From CAVLCC01 sp963624975 (lineage in GTDB: Bacteria > Actinomycetota > Coriobacteriia > Coriobacteriales > CADBOM01), in the NCBI GenBank assembly GCA_963624975.1, contig CAVFRF010000013.1:1-23695 (forward strand): DNA of 23,695 nt, in the 5' to 3' direction. This document shows, one piece after another, positions 16,311 to 23,695 of the stretch. The notes beneath the pieces were generated by a model that saw only the letters and a list, made by a program, of their open reading frames with translations, had not been told where the DNA came from and did not search any database. Position numbers and translations under genes: made by a program. Position 1 is the stretch's first letter. Each line of letters starts with the position of its first letter.

Positions 16311-17369
16311 ATGCTCGATATCGACCAGCTAGTAGAGAAGGCCCAGCAGGCGGGCGCGTCCGACATCCACATCGTGTGCGGGCTGCCGGTAAAGTGCCGC
16401 ATCGACGGCACGATCCGCTCGCTCACGGAGGAGCCCCTCACCCACGACGACTGCGAGAGCTACGCCGTGCAGCTTGCAGGCCAGCGCTACGACGCCATGA
16501 AGGGCATCGGCGAGCTGGACATGGGCCGCTCCTTCGCTTGCGGCGCGCGCACTAGGATCAACATCTTCAGGCAGAGGGGCTCGGCCTCGGCGGTGATCCG
16601 CATACTTGCCGACCATGTGCCCGTGATCGAGGAGCTGGGCCTGCCGCCCGTGGTGTCGGAGTTTCCGCAGTACCGCAGCGGCATCGTGCTGGTAACGGGC
16701 GAGACCGGCTCGGGCAAGTCCACCACGCTGGCGGCCATGCTCAACACCATCAACCACACGCGGCCCAACCACATCATCACCCTCGAAGACCCCATCGAGT
16801 ACGTGTACACCCCCGACCAGTGCGTGATCAACCAGCGCGAGATTGGGGCCGACACCCGCAGCTACGCCGACGGCCTGCGCTCCATCCTGCGCGAGGACCC
16901 CGACGTGATCCTCATCGGCGAGATGCGCGACCTCGACACCATCAAGACGGCGCTCACCGCCGCCGAGACCGGCCACCTGGTGTTCGCCACGCTGCACACC
17001 AACTCGGCGGCCGACTCCATCGACCGCATGGTGAGCGTGTTCCCCGAAGGTCAGCAGCGCCAGATCCGCCTGCAGGTTTCCACCACGCTGCGCGCCGTGG
17101 TATCGCAGCAGCTGCTGCCGCGCAAGGGCGGGGGGCGCGTGGTGGCGTGCGAGATCATGGTGGTCAACAGCGCCATCGCCAACCTTGTGCGCGAGGGCAA
17201 GACCCCGCAGATCGACAGCTACATCACCATGAACGCGCAAAACGGCAGCATCACCATGGACAACGCCCTGCACAAGCTGGTGCGCGACGGCGCCATATCG
17301 CCCGACACGGCGATGGCCTACTGCCGCGATCGCGAGGCGTTTGCCAGCAAGTCCGGCAGGCGCCGGTAG
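16311..17369 (+). CDS. pilT: Type IV pilus retraction ATPase PilT
   Basis: This 352-residue ATPase has the typical PilT length. Walker A is GETGSGKS with K136, followed by TLEDPIEY, the Walker B region DPDVILIGEMRD and the HTN motif in TLHTNSAADSIDRM. The C-terminal retraction signature appears as AIANLVREGK (288-297), close to the canonical AIRNLIRE. It has no zinc-binding tetracysteine, in contrast to its PilB neighbour. It would depolymerise pilin at the base, giving twitching motility, DNA uptake or adhesion under tension. GCGAGG lies just before ATG 16311. The 13-base gap to pilB and 18-base gap to pilC show a common transcript. Confidence 0.95.
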   Translation: MLDIDQLVEKAQQAGASDIHIVCGLPVKCRIDGTIRSLTEEPLTHDDCESYAVQLAGQRYDAMKGIGELDMGRSFACGARTRINIFRQRGSASAVIRILADHVPVIEELGLPPVVSEFPQYRSGIVLVTGETGSGKSTTLAAMLNTINHTRPNHIITLEDPIEYVYTPDQCVINQREIGADTRSYADGLRSILREDPDVILIGEMRDLDTIKTALTAAETGHLVFATLHTNSAADSIDRMVSVFPEGQQRQIRLQVSTTLRAVVSQQLLPRKGGGRVVACEIMVVNSAIANLVREGKTPQIDSYITMNAQNGSITMDNALHKLVRDGAISPDTAMAYCRDREAFASKSGRRR

Positions 17370-17387
17370 CAGGGAGGGCGGCATTCG

Positions 17388-18590
17388 ATGAAGACGTTCA
17401 AGTACAGCGGGCTTTCCGCCGACGGCGTGAAGGTCGAGGGCGTGATCCAGGGCTACGACGAGTTCGAGGCCGTGGCCACGCTGCGCGACACCTGCTCCAT
17501 CATCACCAAGATCGAGGAGGTGGAGGAGAGCGAGACCCAGAGCATCGCCAGCAAGCTCAAGATCAAGGACAAGGAGCTGTCGATCATAAGCTCGCAGTTC
17601 TCCATCGTGCTCACTTCGGGGCTGGCCATCGACCGCTGCGTGGAGATGGTGGCGTCGCAGGCCAAGAACAAGGAGACCCGCCGCATGCTGGGCAAGGTGG
17701 CCGAGGACGTGGCGGGCGGCCACAGCCTGGCGCAGGGCTTCGAGAACAACTGCCCCAACCTGCCGGCCACCTTCGTGGAAACGGTGCGCGCGGGCGAGCA
17801 GGCCGGTACGCTGGAGCTGTGCTTCGACAGGCTGCACGACTACTACGACAAGACGTCCAAGACCCGCGCCAAGGTGGTGAGCAGCCTCACCTACCCGGCG
17901 ATCGTGCTGGTGGTGGCCGTGATCGTGTTCCTCATCATCATGATGGTGGCCGTGCCCATGTTCACCAAGACCTTCGAGTCGATGGGCAACGACCTGCCGC
18001 CCATCACCAAGGGCATCATCGCGTTCTCCAACTTCATGACCAGCTACTGGTGGGTCCTGGTGGGAGCCGTGGTGCTGGCCTTAGGCGCGCGCATCCTCAT
18101 GCGGCGCAACGAGGAGGGGCGCCTCAGGCAGGCGGAGTTCTCGCTGTTCCGCTCGCCGCTCAAGAACATACACATGATGAACAGCGCCTCGCAGTTCGCC
18201 GCCACCATGTCCACGCTGCTCACGGCGGGGCTTTCGGTGGTCAAGGCGCTGGATGTCACATCTAGCGTGGTGTCCAACTACGCGGTGGGCCGTGCGGTGC
18301 GCAAGGTCAAGCAGGGCGTCGAGCAGGGCCGCAGCATGTCGGACTGCATGGCGGCAGACAACCACTTCCCCAAGATGCTCTCCGAGATGACGGGCGTGGG
18401 CGAGCGCTCGGGCAACCTGGAGGAAACGCTGAGCGTGATCAGCGAGTACTTCGACAACGAGGTGTCGATTCTCACCGAGCGGCTGCTCACCCTCATGGAG
18501 CCGGCCATCACCATCGGGCTGGCCGTTATAACCGTGCTGCTCTTACTCGCGGTATATTTGCCCTTGTTTATGATGTATTCGAGTGTATAA
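17388..18590 (+). CDS. pilC: Type IV pilus inner-membrane platform protein PilC (GspF family)
   Basis: The 400-residue protein has two repeated cytoplasmic T2SF-type helical domains. One is at about 65-190, containing LTSGLAIDRCVEMVASQAKN. The other is at about 265-380, containing TMSTLLTAGLSVVKALD. Each is followed by hydrophobic membrane segments (IVLVVAVIVFLIIMMVAV, WWVLVGAVVLALGA and, near the C-terminus, IGLAVITVLLLLAVYLPLF). The protein couples PilB and PilT to pilin insertion and removal at the membrane. AGGGAGGG precedes ATG 17388 by nine bases. The stop codon overlaps the -10 element of the predicted pilin promoter. Confidence 0.95.
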   Translation: MKTFKYSGLSADGVKVEGVIQGYDEFEAVATLRDTCSIITKIEEVEESETQSIASKLKIKDKELSIISSQFSIVLTSGLAIDRCVEMVASQAKNKETRRMLGKVAEDVAGGHSLAQGFENNCPNLPATFVETVRAGEQAGTLELCFDRLHDYYDKTSKTRAKVVSSLTYPAIVLVVAVIVFLIIMMVAVPMFTKTFESMGNDLPPITKGIIAFSNFMTSYWWVLVGAVVLALGARILMRRNEEGRLRQAEFSLFRSPLKNIHMMNSASQFAATMSTLLTAGLSVVKALDVTSSVVSNYAVGRAVRKVKQGVEQGRSMSDCMAADNHFPKMLSEMTGVGERSGNLEETLSVISEYFDNEVSILTERLLTLMEPAITIGLAVITVLLLLAVYLPLFMMYSSV

Positions 18591-18591
18591 T
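18564..18591 (+). promoter_or_regulatory. Promoter of the pilin gene, inside the end of pilC
   Basis: TTGTTT at 18564-18569 and a perfect TATAAT at 18586-18591 are 16 bases apart. The TATAAT includes the pilC stop codon. The start would be near 18598, giving a leader of about 74 bases to the pilin ATG. A private strong promoter fits the need for far more pilin than machinery. Confidence 0.72.
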
Positions 18592-18671
18592 TTGCACCGT
18601 GTGTCTATGTTTTATGCGGCAACCCAAGTTTTTATCCGTATCGTTTTGCAATGCAAAGAGGAGATGATCAC

Positions 18672-19061
18672 ATGTTTTCCAAGAAGAACGAAAAGGGCTT
18701 CACGCTCATGGAGATGCTGATCGTGGTTGCAATCATCGCTATCCTGATTGCCATCCTGATCCCCACCTTCAACGCACAGCTCGAGAAGTCGCGCGAGGCC
18801 GCTGACGCAGCCAACATCCGTGCCGCTTATGCCGAGGTCATGGTTGACTACCTCGACGGTACCAAGGCTGCTGAGTCGACTGTAAACCTCCAGCAGGAGC
18901 AGGACAAGTGGCAGAACACCCAGCTTGAGACCAACCTCGAGAACCTCGTTGGCGAAGACGGAATCTACGATTCGACCAACAAGCCCACCAAGGGTGGTAC
19001 TTGCACCGTTGCAGTTGACGCTGACGGCAAGGTGAGCATTAGCTATGCTGCTGGTGCCTAG
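18672..19061 (+). CDS. pilA: Type IV major pilin precursor
   Basis: The precursor is 129 residues. The class III leader MFSKKNEKG ends at G9. The mature protein starts with F10 and has the essential glutamate at +5 (E14), followed by the hydrophobic helix EMLIVVAIIAILIAILIPTF. Mature length is about 120 residues, at the short end for a type IVa pilin. I see only one cysteine in the C-terminal half, so the usual D-loop disulfide is absent. ATG 18672 is chosen over ATG 18651 because AGAGGAG lies eight bases before it and the leader length is then normal. Several codons are GCT or GTT, unlike the G/C-ending codons of its neighbours, which fits strong expression. PilD downstream should process it. 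Confidence 0.94.
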   Translation: MFSKKNEKGFTLMEMLIVVAIIAILIAILIPTFNAQLEKSREAADAANIRAAYAEVMVDYLDGTKAAESTVNLQQEQDKWQNTQLETNLENLVGEDGIYDSTNKPTKGGTCTVAVDADGKVSISYAAGA

Positions 19062-19088
19062 TCACTAGCCAAGTCAAATAGCATTCAA

Positions 19089-19139
19089 GCCGGCGGCAGG
19101 CAGGTCGATGGGTTGCGGCCGCCTGTCGTCGGCGTTTTT
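19089..19139 (+). terminator. Intrinsic terminator after the pilin gene
   Basis: GCCGGCGGCAGGC at 19089-19101 pairs with GCCTGTCGTCGGC at 19121-19133 over 13 pairs, two of them G-U, followed by G and five T. It lies 27 bases after the pilin stop and 23 bases before pilD. As no other promoter is visible before pilD, expression of the downstream pil genes probably depends on partial read-through. Confidence 0.82.
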
Positions 19140-19161
19140 GTGTAGGAGAGATTAGTCGCGC

Positions 19162-19947
19162 ATGCTGGAACTACCCGCAGAGCTCAACATATTCATCGGC
19201 ATCGTGGCCTTCGTGCTGGGCGCCTGCATGGGCAGCTTTCTCAACTGCATGGCATGGCGCATCACCGAGGGAGAGTCGCCCTGGAAGGGCCGCTCGCATT
19301 GCGACGAGTGCAAGCACACGTTGCAGCCCCTCGACCTGGTGCCCATAGCGTCGTACCTGGCGATGCGGGGCAGGTGCCGCTACTGCGGGGCCAAGCTCAG
19401 CGCGGGCCACGTGTGGGCGGAGCTTCTCACGGGCATCGTGTACGTGCTGGTGTTCGCGGTATACGGAGTGTCGCTCCAGGCGCTGGAGATGCTGCTCTTC
19501 GCGTCGGTGCTTCTGGCGGCGGCGTTCGCCGACCTCAAGAGCTACATCATCCCCAACGGGTTCGTGGTGGCCGGCATCGTGTTGCGCATCCCGTTCTTCT
19601 TCTGCCTGCCCGGCTGGCAGGAGAGCCTGGTGGATGCGCTGCTCGGCGGCTTCGCCGTCGGAGGCGGCCTCTTGCTGGTAGTGCTGCTCTACGAGAAGCT
19701 GCGCGGCATCGAGGCCATGGGCGGCGGCGACCTCAAGCTGCTGTTCGTCACCGGCCTCTACCTCGGCTGGGCCAACAACATACTGTGCCTCCTGCTGGCA
19801 TGCATCTTGGGCATCGTGTTCGCCGCAGCCACGCAGAAGAGCCGCGAGGGCAAGGTGTTTCCGTGGGGCCCGTCGATAAGCGCCGCCGCGATAGCGTGCG
19901 CCCTATGGGGCTCCCAGCTGGTAGGCGCATATTTGGCGTTGTTCTAA
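19162..19947 (+). CDS. pilD: Prepilin peptidase/N-methyltransferase PilD
   Basis: The 261-residue polytopic membrane protein has the A24 aspartyl-peptidase signature. The two catalytic aspartates are D124 in FADLKSYIIPN and D190 in GGGDLKLL. The N-terminal cytoplasmic zinc-binding domain has cysteines 47/50 and 72/75, and GACMGSFLNC near residue 20 is characteristic of bifunctional enzymes. It removes leader peptides after glycine from prepilins and probably methylates the new N-terminus. Substrates in this locus are the small pilin and the large pilin-like protein at the right edge. AGGAGA lies twelve bases before ATG 19162, a rather long spacing. Confidence 0.95.
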   Translation: MLELPAELNIFIGIVAFVLGACMGSFLNCMAWRITEGESPWKGRSHCDECKHTLQPLDLVPIASYLAMRGRCRYCGAKLSAGHVWAELLTGIVYVLVFAVYGVSLQALEMLLFASVLLAAAFADLKSYIIPNGFVVAGIVLRIPFFFCLPGWQESLVDALLGGFAVGGGLLLVVLLYEKLRGIEAMGGGDLKLLFVTGLYLGWANNILCLLLACILGIVFAAATQKSREGKVFPWGPSISAAAIACALWGSQLVGAYLALF

Positions 19948-19950
19948 GTT

Positions 19951-19993
19951 CGATGTGCGCGAAAAGGCCGTATGGGCGTTTTCGTGCACATCG
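19951..19993 (+). promoter_or_regulatory. Long hairpin between pilD and pilM
   Basis: CGATGTGCGCGAAAA at 19951-19965 pairs with TTTTCGTGCACATCG at 19979-19993 over 15 pairs, one of them G-U, with a 13-base loop. It begins four bases after the pilD stop. Only GATTTAG follows, so termination would be weak. It may act as an attenuator, an RNA-stability element, or a bidirectional terminator remnant. Confidence 0.7.
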
Positions 19994-20035
19994 GATTTAG
20001 GCAAGAGATTTTCTGCTTTGTGAGAGCGGGGGAGA

Positions 20036-21118
20036 ATGGGCGATAGACTGTTTGCGTTCGACATCGGCGAATCGCAGGTCAAGATGGTGTGGCGCGAGGG
20101 TGCGGCATGCAAGAAGGCCGTGTGCGCGGCGCTTCCCGACAACCTCGTGTCGAACGGCGAGATTCTCTCGCACGACGCGATGGCCGACTTCCTGCGCGAC
20201 ATCGCCAGCGACAACGGCATTCCCAAGAAGATGCCAGCCGCGGTGATCTTGCCCGACTCGCAGGTCTTCGCCAAGACGGTCGAGGTGCCCCTCATGACCG
20301 AGGCGCAGCTGGTGTACAACCTGCCCTACGAGTTCAAGGACTACCTCACCCAGGAGAAGGGCAACTACTACTTCGACTATGCGGTCCAGGAAACCGTGAT
20401 CGACGACGGCGACGACGAGGCCGACAGCGATGCCGGCTATGCCGACTACTCGCTCGACAGCTCCGCCGACGACGACTCCGAACCCGAGCGCGACCCCGAG
20501 GCCCCGCTCAAGGGCACGCTCAAGCTCTTCGCGTGTGCCACTCTCAAGCAAACCATCAACGACTACCGCGAGATGTTCAAGCGCGCGGGCTTCAAGCTCG
20601 TCAACGCCATTCCCGAAGAGGCCGCCTACGTGGCTCTCATGGCTGCCGACCATCTCGACGAGTCCGACACCTGCATCGTGGACATCGGCTTCGACGCCAT
20701 CCGCATGCACTTCCTGCAGCAGGACACCTTCATCTCGCGCCGCGTGATCGACCTTGGCATGCGCGACGTGGTGGCCGCCATCGCCGAGAACCGCAACATC
20801 GACGAGCACATGGCCTACGAGTACATGCGCACCAACTACGAGGGCGTGCTGGACGACCCCGATTGCGCCGAGATCTACGGCAACATGGCGGTCGAGATCA
20901 TGAAGGCCGTGAACTTCTACAACTACAACAACCGCGACCGCATGCTGGAGTACGTGCACCTGTGCGGCGGCGGCGCGGCCGTCGACCCCATCGCCGATGC
21001 GGTGGCCAACGTTTCCAGCTTCAAGGTAACCTCGGCGGCAGACCTTCTGCCCGACGATGTGCAGATCGATGAGCCGTGGCTTTTCGTCAAGGCCCTGGGC
21101 TGCGCGCTGCAGGCTTGA
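20036..21118 (+). CDS. pilM: Type IV pilus assembly protein PilM (actin-like)
   Basis: This 360-residue cytoplasmic actin/FtsA-like protein has phosphate-binding motifs near FAFDIGESQVKM (residues 6-17) and CIVDIGFDAIRM (about 220), and LCGGGAAVDPI near the end. PilM binds ATP and the short N-terminal tail of PilN, coupling the motor to the PilN-PilO complex. It is followed by pilN after 14 bases. An unusual acidic insertion rich in D, E and S occupies residues about 122-156, next to the region before TLKLFACATL. The ribosome site is atypical: a G-rich tract (20028-20034) ends one base before ATG 20036. Confidence 0.92.
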   Translation: MGDRLFAFDIGESQVKMVWREGAACKKAVCAALPDNLVSNGEILSHDAMADFLRDIASDNGIPKKMPAAVILPDSQVFAKTVEVPLMTEAQLVYNLPYEFKDYLTQEKGNYYFDYAVQETVIDDGDDEADSDAGYADYSLDSSADDDSEPERDPEAPLKGTLKLFACATLKQTINDYREMFKRAGFKLVNAIPEEAAYVALMAADHLDESDTCIVDIGFDAIRMHFLQQDTFISRRVIDLGMRDVVAAIAENRNIDEHMAYEYMRTNYEGVLDDPDCAEIYGNMAVEIMKAVNFYNYNNRDRMLEYVHLCGGGAAVDPIADAVANVSSFKVTSAADLLPDDVQIDEPWLFVKALGCALQA

Positions 21119-21132
21119 GAGGGGAGGCATCG

Positions 21133-21903
21133 ATGGCCAAGAACTGGAAAGAAATGACGATGACCGACCTCAAGGAGCTGATCGCGGCCAAGAGGGGCAA
21201 AGGCGACGGCGGCGGCAAGTACCCCACCAAGCGCACCGTGAACCTGGCCAAGCGCGAATCGCACAAGCAGAGCCTGTACACCATAGGAGTGGGCGCGGTG
21301 GTGATCATCGTGCTGTGCCTCCTGGTGGTGAAGTTCGGCATCTCCGACCAGTACGCGCGCCTGGCCGCCACCGAGAGCGCCTACAGCCAGGTGCACTCGC
21401 AGTACCTCGAGATGGAGACCTCGCTCAAGAACTTCTCGAAGGTCGAGAAGGAATACCACATGTACTCCCGCGACTGGATGTACGACGACAGCTCCAGCTC
21501 GAGTTCGAGCGACAGCAGCTCGAAGAGCTCCAGCTCGTCTAGCCCCAACAGCAGCTCCAGCTCCAGCAGCAGCTCGTCCAGCTCCTCCAAGTCCAGCAGC
21601 TCCAAATCGTCTAGCTCCGCCACAGACGCGGTGTCGGTGAGCCGCATCGAGGTGCTCGACCTCATTGAGCAGAAGCTCATGTCGCAGGGCACCGTGAACT
21701 CGATCAGGGTCGACGGCAACGTGGCGGTCGTGAGCATGTCGGGCATGAACCTCGACCAGGTGTCGGTGATGTTCACCGACCTGCAGAAGCAGCCCATCGT
21801 GGAGAGCGCCGACCTCACCATCGCTTCCACCATGACCAACTCCAGCGAAGACCTCGACTTCTCGATAACCATCGTTTTGCAGCCGGCAGAGGAGGCGCAG
21901 TAA
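21133..21903 (+). CDS. pilN: PilN-like type IV pilus protein with poly-serine linker
   Basis: The protein has 256 residues. The cytoplasmic tail contains RTVNLAKRE (about 34-42), resembling the INLLP-type PilM-binding motif. A single membrane helix follows (about 49-68), then a coiled-coil-like region to residue 116. The next segment, about 120-162, is almost only serine with a few K, D, P and N. A small alpha/beta domain follows (about 165-256), as in PilN and GspL. The serine segment is not normal for PilN. ATG 21133 is chosen because GGGGAGG lies five bases upstream; the open frame extends upstream into pilM without a ribosome site. The stop overlaps the pilO start by one base. Position between pilM and pilO strongly supports the call. 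Confidence 0.88.
   Translation: MAKNWKEMTMTDLKELIAAKRGKGDGGGKYPTKRTVNLAKRESHKQSLYTIGVGAVVIIVLCLLVVKFGISDQYARLAATESAYSQVHSQYLEMETSLKNFSKVEKEYHMYSRDWMYDDSSSSSSSDSSSKSSSSSSPNSSSSSSSSSSSSSKSSSSKSSSSATDAVSVSRIEVLDLIEQKLMSQGTVNSIRVDGNVAVVSMSGMNLDQVSVMFTDLQKQPIVESADLTIASTMTNSSEDLDFSITIVLQPAEEAQ
21490..21618 (+). repeat. Serine-codon low-complexity tract in pilN
   Basis: About 43 codons, mostly AGC, TCC, TCG and TCT, encode a serine-rich linker containing scattered lysines. The different serine codons are mixed, so this is not a simple trinucleotide slippage product but looks maintained at the protein level. Confidence 0.9.
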
Positions 21904-22439
21904 TGAACAGGGCCTTTACCAAGCGCGAGACGGTGCTCATCCTCATCTTCGCCGTGCTGCTCATCGGCATCTGCTACTTCAAGGTGGTGCTCGAGCCCAT
22001 CAACGACTCCATCGAGGAGTACACGATGGAGATGGACACCGAGCAGACCTCGCTCACCCAGAACGCCGCGGCGCTCACCAAGATGCACAAGATGGAAGAC
22101 GAGCTTGAGCAGCTCAAGGCTTCGGGCACGGCCAGCGCCATGCCCAGCTACGACAACTCGGAGGCCATGCTCTCCGACCTCAACTCCATTCTCTCCGCCG
22201 CCACCGACTACTCGCTGAGCTTTGGCAGCACCGAGCCGATGGAGTCGCCCAGCTACATCATGAAGCGGCCGCTCACGCTGGTGTTCTATGCCAGCAGCTA
22301 CGAGAGCGCCCGCAGCATCATCGACGCGCTGAACGCCAGCGCCAACGTCAACCAGATCTCGGACCTGTCGATGGTAACCAACGACGACGGGAGCGTGAAG
22401 GCCACCCTCAACGTAACGTTCTTCGAGCTGATAAACTGA
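21903..22439 (+). CDS. pilO: PilO-like type IV pilus alignment protein
   Basis: This 178-residue bitopic protein has a short cytoplasmic N-terminus, one membrane helix (about 11-29, VLILIFAVLLIGICYFKVV), a coiled coil (about 30-75) and a small C-terminal alpha/beta domain of the ferredoxin-like kind. This is the PilO/GspM layout. Sequence similarity is weak by eye, so the call depends mainly on layout and on position after pilM and pilN. The ATG overlaps the pilN stop (TAATG), indicating translational coupling. PilN and PilO would form a heterodimer under the membrane platform. Confidence 0.82.
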   Translation: MNRAFTKRETVLILIFAVLLIGICYFKVVLEPINDSIEEYTMEMDTEQTSLTQNAAALTKMHKMEDELEQLKASGTASAMPSYDNSEAMLSDLNSILSAATDYSLSFGSTEPMESPSYIMKRPLTLVFYASSYESARSIIDALNASANVNQISDLSMVTNDDGSVKATLNVTFFELIN

Positions 22440-22537
22440 TGGGTGGGCAAATCGCCGGCAGCTAGCCGGCACAGAGGCAAAATGCGGACAACTGCGTGGA
22501 TATGCGTGAAACAGAACATAAACGGAGGCAATACGCT

Positions 22538-23695
22538 ATGACATCCCGCAAGCAACATAGAACGAGAGGCGAATCAGGCTACACGCTTGTGGAGCTTATC
22601 GTCGTGGTGGCCATAATAGTGGCCCTGCTGGTGGTGGGCGTGATAGCCATTGCCACCATACAGAAGGAGCTGCGGCAAAGGGAGCTGGACAGCAAGGCCG
22701 AGACCATCTACATGGCCGCGCAGGCACGCATGTCGGAGCTTCGGGCTTCGGGCTACGAAGACATCTACCAGTACGATGCCACCAACGACAAGAAGGGCGT
22801 GAACAAGGTGGGGCTGGTGCCCTACGACGCCGACCCCGACGACACCTCGCTCACCGCCGACACCCTGTGCTATGTGGAGTCGCCCAAGACCGGCAGCACC
22901 GCCACCACGGCCGCGGCATCGCTGCTGCCCACGGGCAGCGTGGACGAGGAGCTGCGCTCCAACGAGTGGCACATCGAGTTCAACCCCGAAAGCGGCAGCG
23001 TCTACGCCGTGTACTACTCCGAGGAGTCGCCGGCGGCTGGCGGCGTGGACGCGACCGCCTCGGCCATCCCCACCGACGCCAACGAGCTGGACAGGCTGCG
23101 CATCAAGCGGCAGCGCATCGCCAAGGGCGCCACCGTGGGCTACTACGGAGGCGGCTCGGCCGACACATCTTCGACCGATGCCCTCTACCCGGGCATCACG
23201 GTGGAGAACAAGGAGAAGCTCAAGGTCATCTTCTACAGCAACAACCCCTCGCTGGGAGAGAACCTCACCTTCGACATCACGCTCGCCGACGGTAAAGGCG
23301 GCACCTACAAGCGCACCGTGACCAACCTCGAGCGCGTGTCGTCGCGCACCTACCGCTACGTGTGGGTGCTGGACAGTCTGGAGTCCAGCTCCACGCGCTT
23401 CTACGAGCAGACCGAGCACCAGCTGGCCTGCGGCACCGACCTCAAGATCGAGCTGACTGTGAAGAGCACCGATCCCATGGTCGACGCGGCCACCGTGGAC
23501 CGCACCACCAACAGCCTGTTCGACTACCGCAGCGGCACCGCGTCGGACACCGCGCTGGTGTCGTACGGCCGCCATTTGCAGAACCTCGACGAGAACTCGC
23601 ACGTGACCTCCGCCATCACCAAGGCGGTGCAGGTGAGCGACATCTCGTTTGCCGACGACGCCACCAACGGCGAAGACTGGTACACGCTGTACGGC
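22538..23695 (+). CDS. Large type IV pilin-like protein, N-terminal 386 codons (cut by right edge)
   Basis: The class III leader ends ESG at residue 14. The mature chain begins YTLVEL, with glutamate at +5 (E19), followed by a pilin helix (IVVVAIIVALLVVGVIAIAT). This makes it a PilD substrate. GGAGG lies nine bases before ATG 22538. After the helix come about 350 residues with no stop before the right edge, so the protein is at least three times the size of the small pilin. About residues 35-320 are hydrophilic, with much S, T and D, and I do not recognise them. From about 325 the sequence (LVSYGRHLQNLDENS, KAVQVSDISF) looks like the opening of a beta-helix or GLUG-type surface domain. A minor or tip pilin with adhesive function is likely but inferred. 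Confidence 0.85.
   Translation, partial: MTSRKQHRTRGESGYTLVELIVVVAIIVALLVVGVIAIATIQKELRQRELDSKAETIYMAAQARMSELRASGYEDIYQYDATNDKKGVNKVGLVPYDADPDDTSLTADTLCYVESPKTGSTATTAAASLLPTGSVDEELRSNEWHIEFNPESGSVYAVYYSEESPAAGGVDATASAIPTDANELDRLRIKRQRIAKGATVGYYGGGSADTSSTDALYPGITVENKEKLKVIFYSNNPSLGENLTFDITLADGKGGTYKRTVTNLERVSSRTYRYVWVLDSLESSSTRFYEQTEHQLACGTDLKIELTVKSTDPMVDAATVDRTTNSLFDYRSGTASDTALVSYGRHLQNLDENSHVTSAITKAVQVSDISFADDATNGEDWYTLYG

Noticed and set aside
14609..22439. The cluster as a type II secretion or competence (Com) system instead of a type IV pilus
   Set aside because: A dedicated PilT with the AIANLVRE retraction signature and a PilM-PilN-PilO set argue for a type IV pilus. DNA uptake as an additional role remains possible.
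22454..22470. GCCGGC-AGCTA-GCCGGC hairpin after pilO as a terminator
   Set aside because: The stem is only six pairs and no T-run follows. The gap to the next pilin-like gene is under 100 bases, so co-transcription is more likely.
22482..22541. Possible 19-residue leader peptide whose stop overlaps the start of the large pilin-like gene (ATGA)
   Set aside because: The ribosome site (AGAGG) is weak, the peptide has no notable composition, and short overlaps of this kind occur by chance. Conservation would be needed to revive it.

Overview
The window is high-GC DNA (roughly 60-65% by eye) from a bacterium that looks like an anaerobic or gut-associated actinobacterium of the class Coriobacteriia, probably family Eggerthellaceae (Eggerthella, Gordonibacter, Slackia, Adlercreutzia type). 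This is an inference. It rests on an NfnAB/SudAB-type ferredoxin:NADP+ oxidoreductase pair, a giant CWB2-anchored surface protein, hybrid sensor kinases of a kind common in gut anaerobes, and a type IV pilus locus with no secretin gene, as expected for a cell without an outer membrane. No search was run. All coordinates come from reading the sequence.

Left part (1-1325, minus strand): the 5' portion of a GltA/NfnB-type flavoprotein gene runs off the left edge. Its start overlaps the end of the upstream NfnA/SudB-like FAD/NAD and 2Fe-2S subunit gene, so the two form one operon. A divergent 740-base region follows. It holds three tandem 23-24 base repeats in the leader of the oxidoreductase operon, then an extended -10 promoter and a cobalamin riboswitch facing right.

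Region 2066-8370: one gene encodes a 2070-residue secreted surface protein. In order it has a signal peptide, a long unrecognised beta-rich region, a GLUG-type beta-helix, a paired-cysteine segment, four alpha-helical FIVAR-like repeats, a putative Ig domain and three CWB2 wall-binding repeats, followed by a strong terminator. The riboswitch lies directly upstream. A 10-bp helix can form between the 3' edge of its B12 box and the start codon, so translation of this surface protein is predicted to respond to cobalamin.

Region 8371-14065: two tandem, related, apparently cytosolic hybrid histidine kinases (746 and 970 aa). Each has repeated PAS-like input units, HisKA, HATPase and a receiver domain. 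No DNA-binding response regulator is next to them. The second ends in a run of ten G.

Region 14066-14608 is a gene-free, relatively AT-rich spacer with direct repeats and a perfect 23-bp inverted repeat, followed by the promoter of the pilus operon.

Region 14609-23695: a type IV pilus cluster in the order pilB (assembly ATPase), pilT (retraction ATPase), pilC (platform), major pilin, pilD (prepilin peptidase), pilM, pilN, pilO, and a large pilin-like protein cut by the right edge. The pilin gene has its own promoter in the end of pilC and a terminator behind it, which should give much more pilin than machinery. PilM-PilN-PilO would form the inner alignment complex, PilB/PilT with PilC would drive extension and retraction, and PilD would mature both the small pilin and the large pilin-like protein. 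The latter may be a tip or minor pilin with a large adhesive ectodomain.
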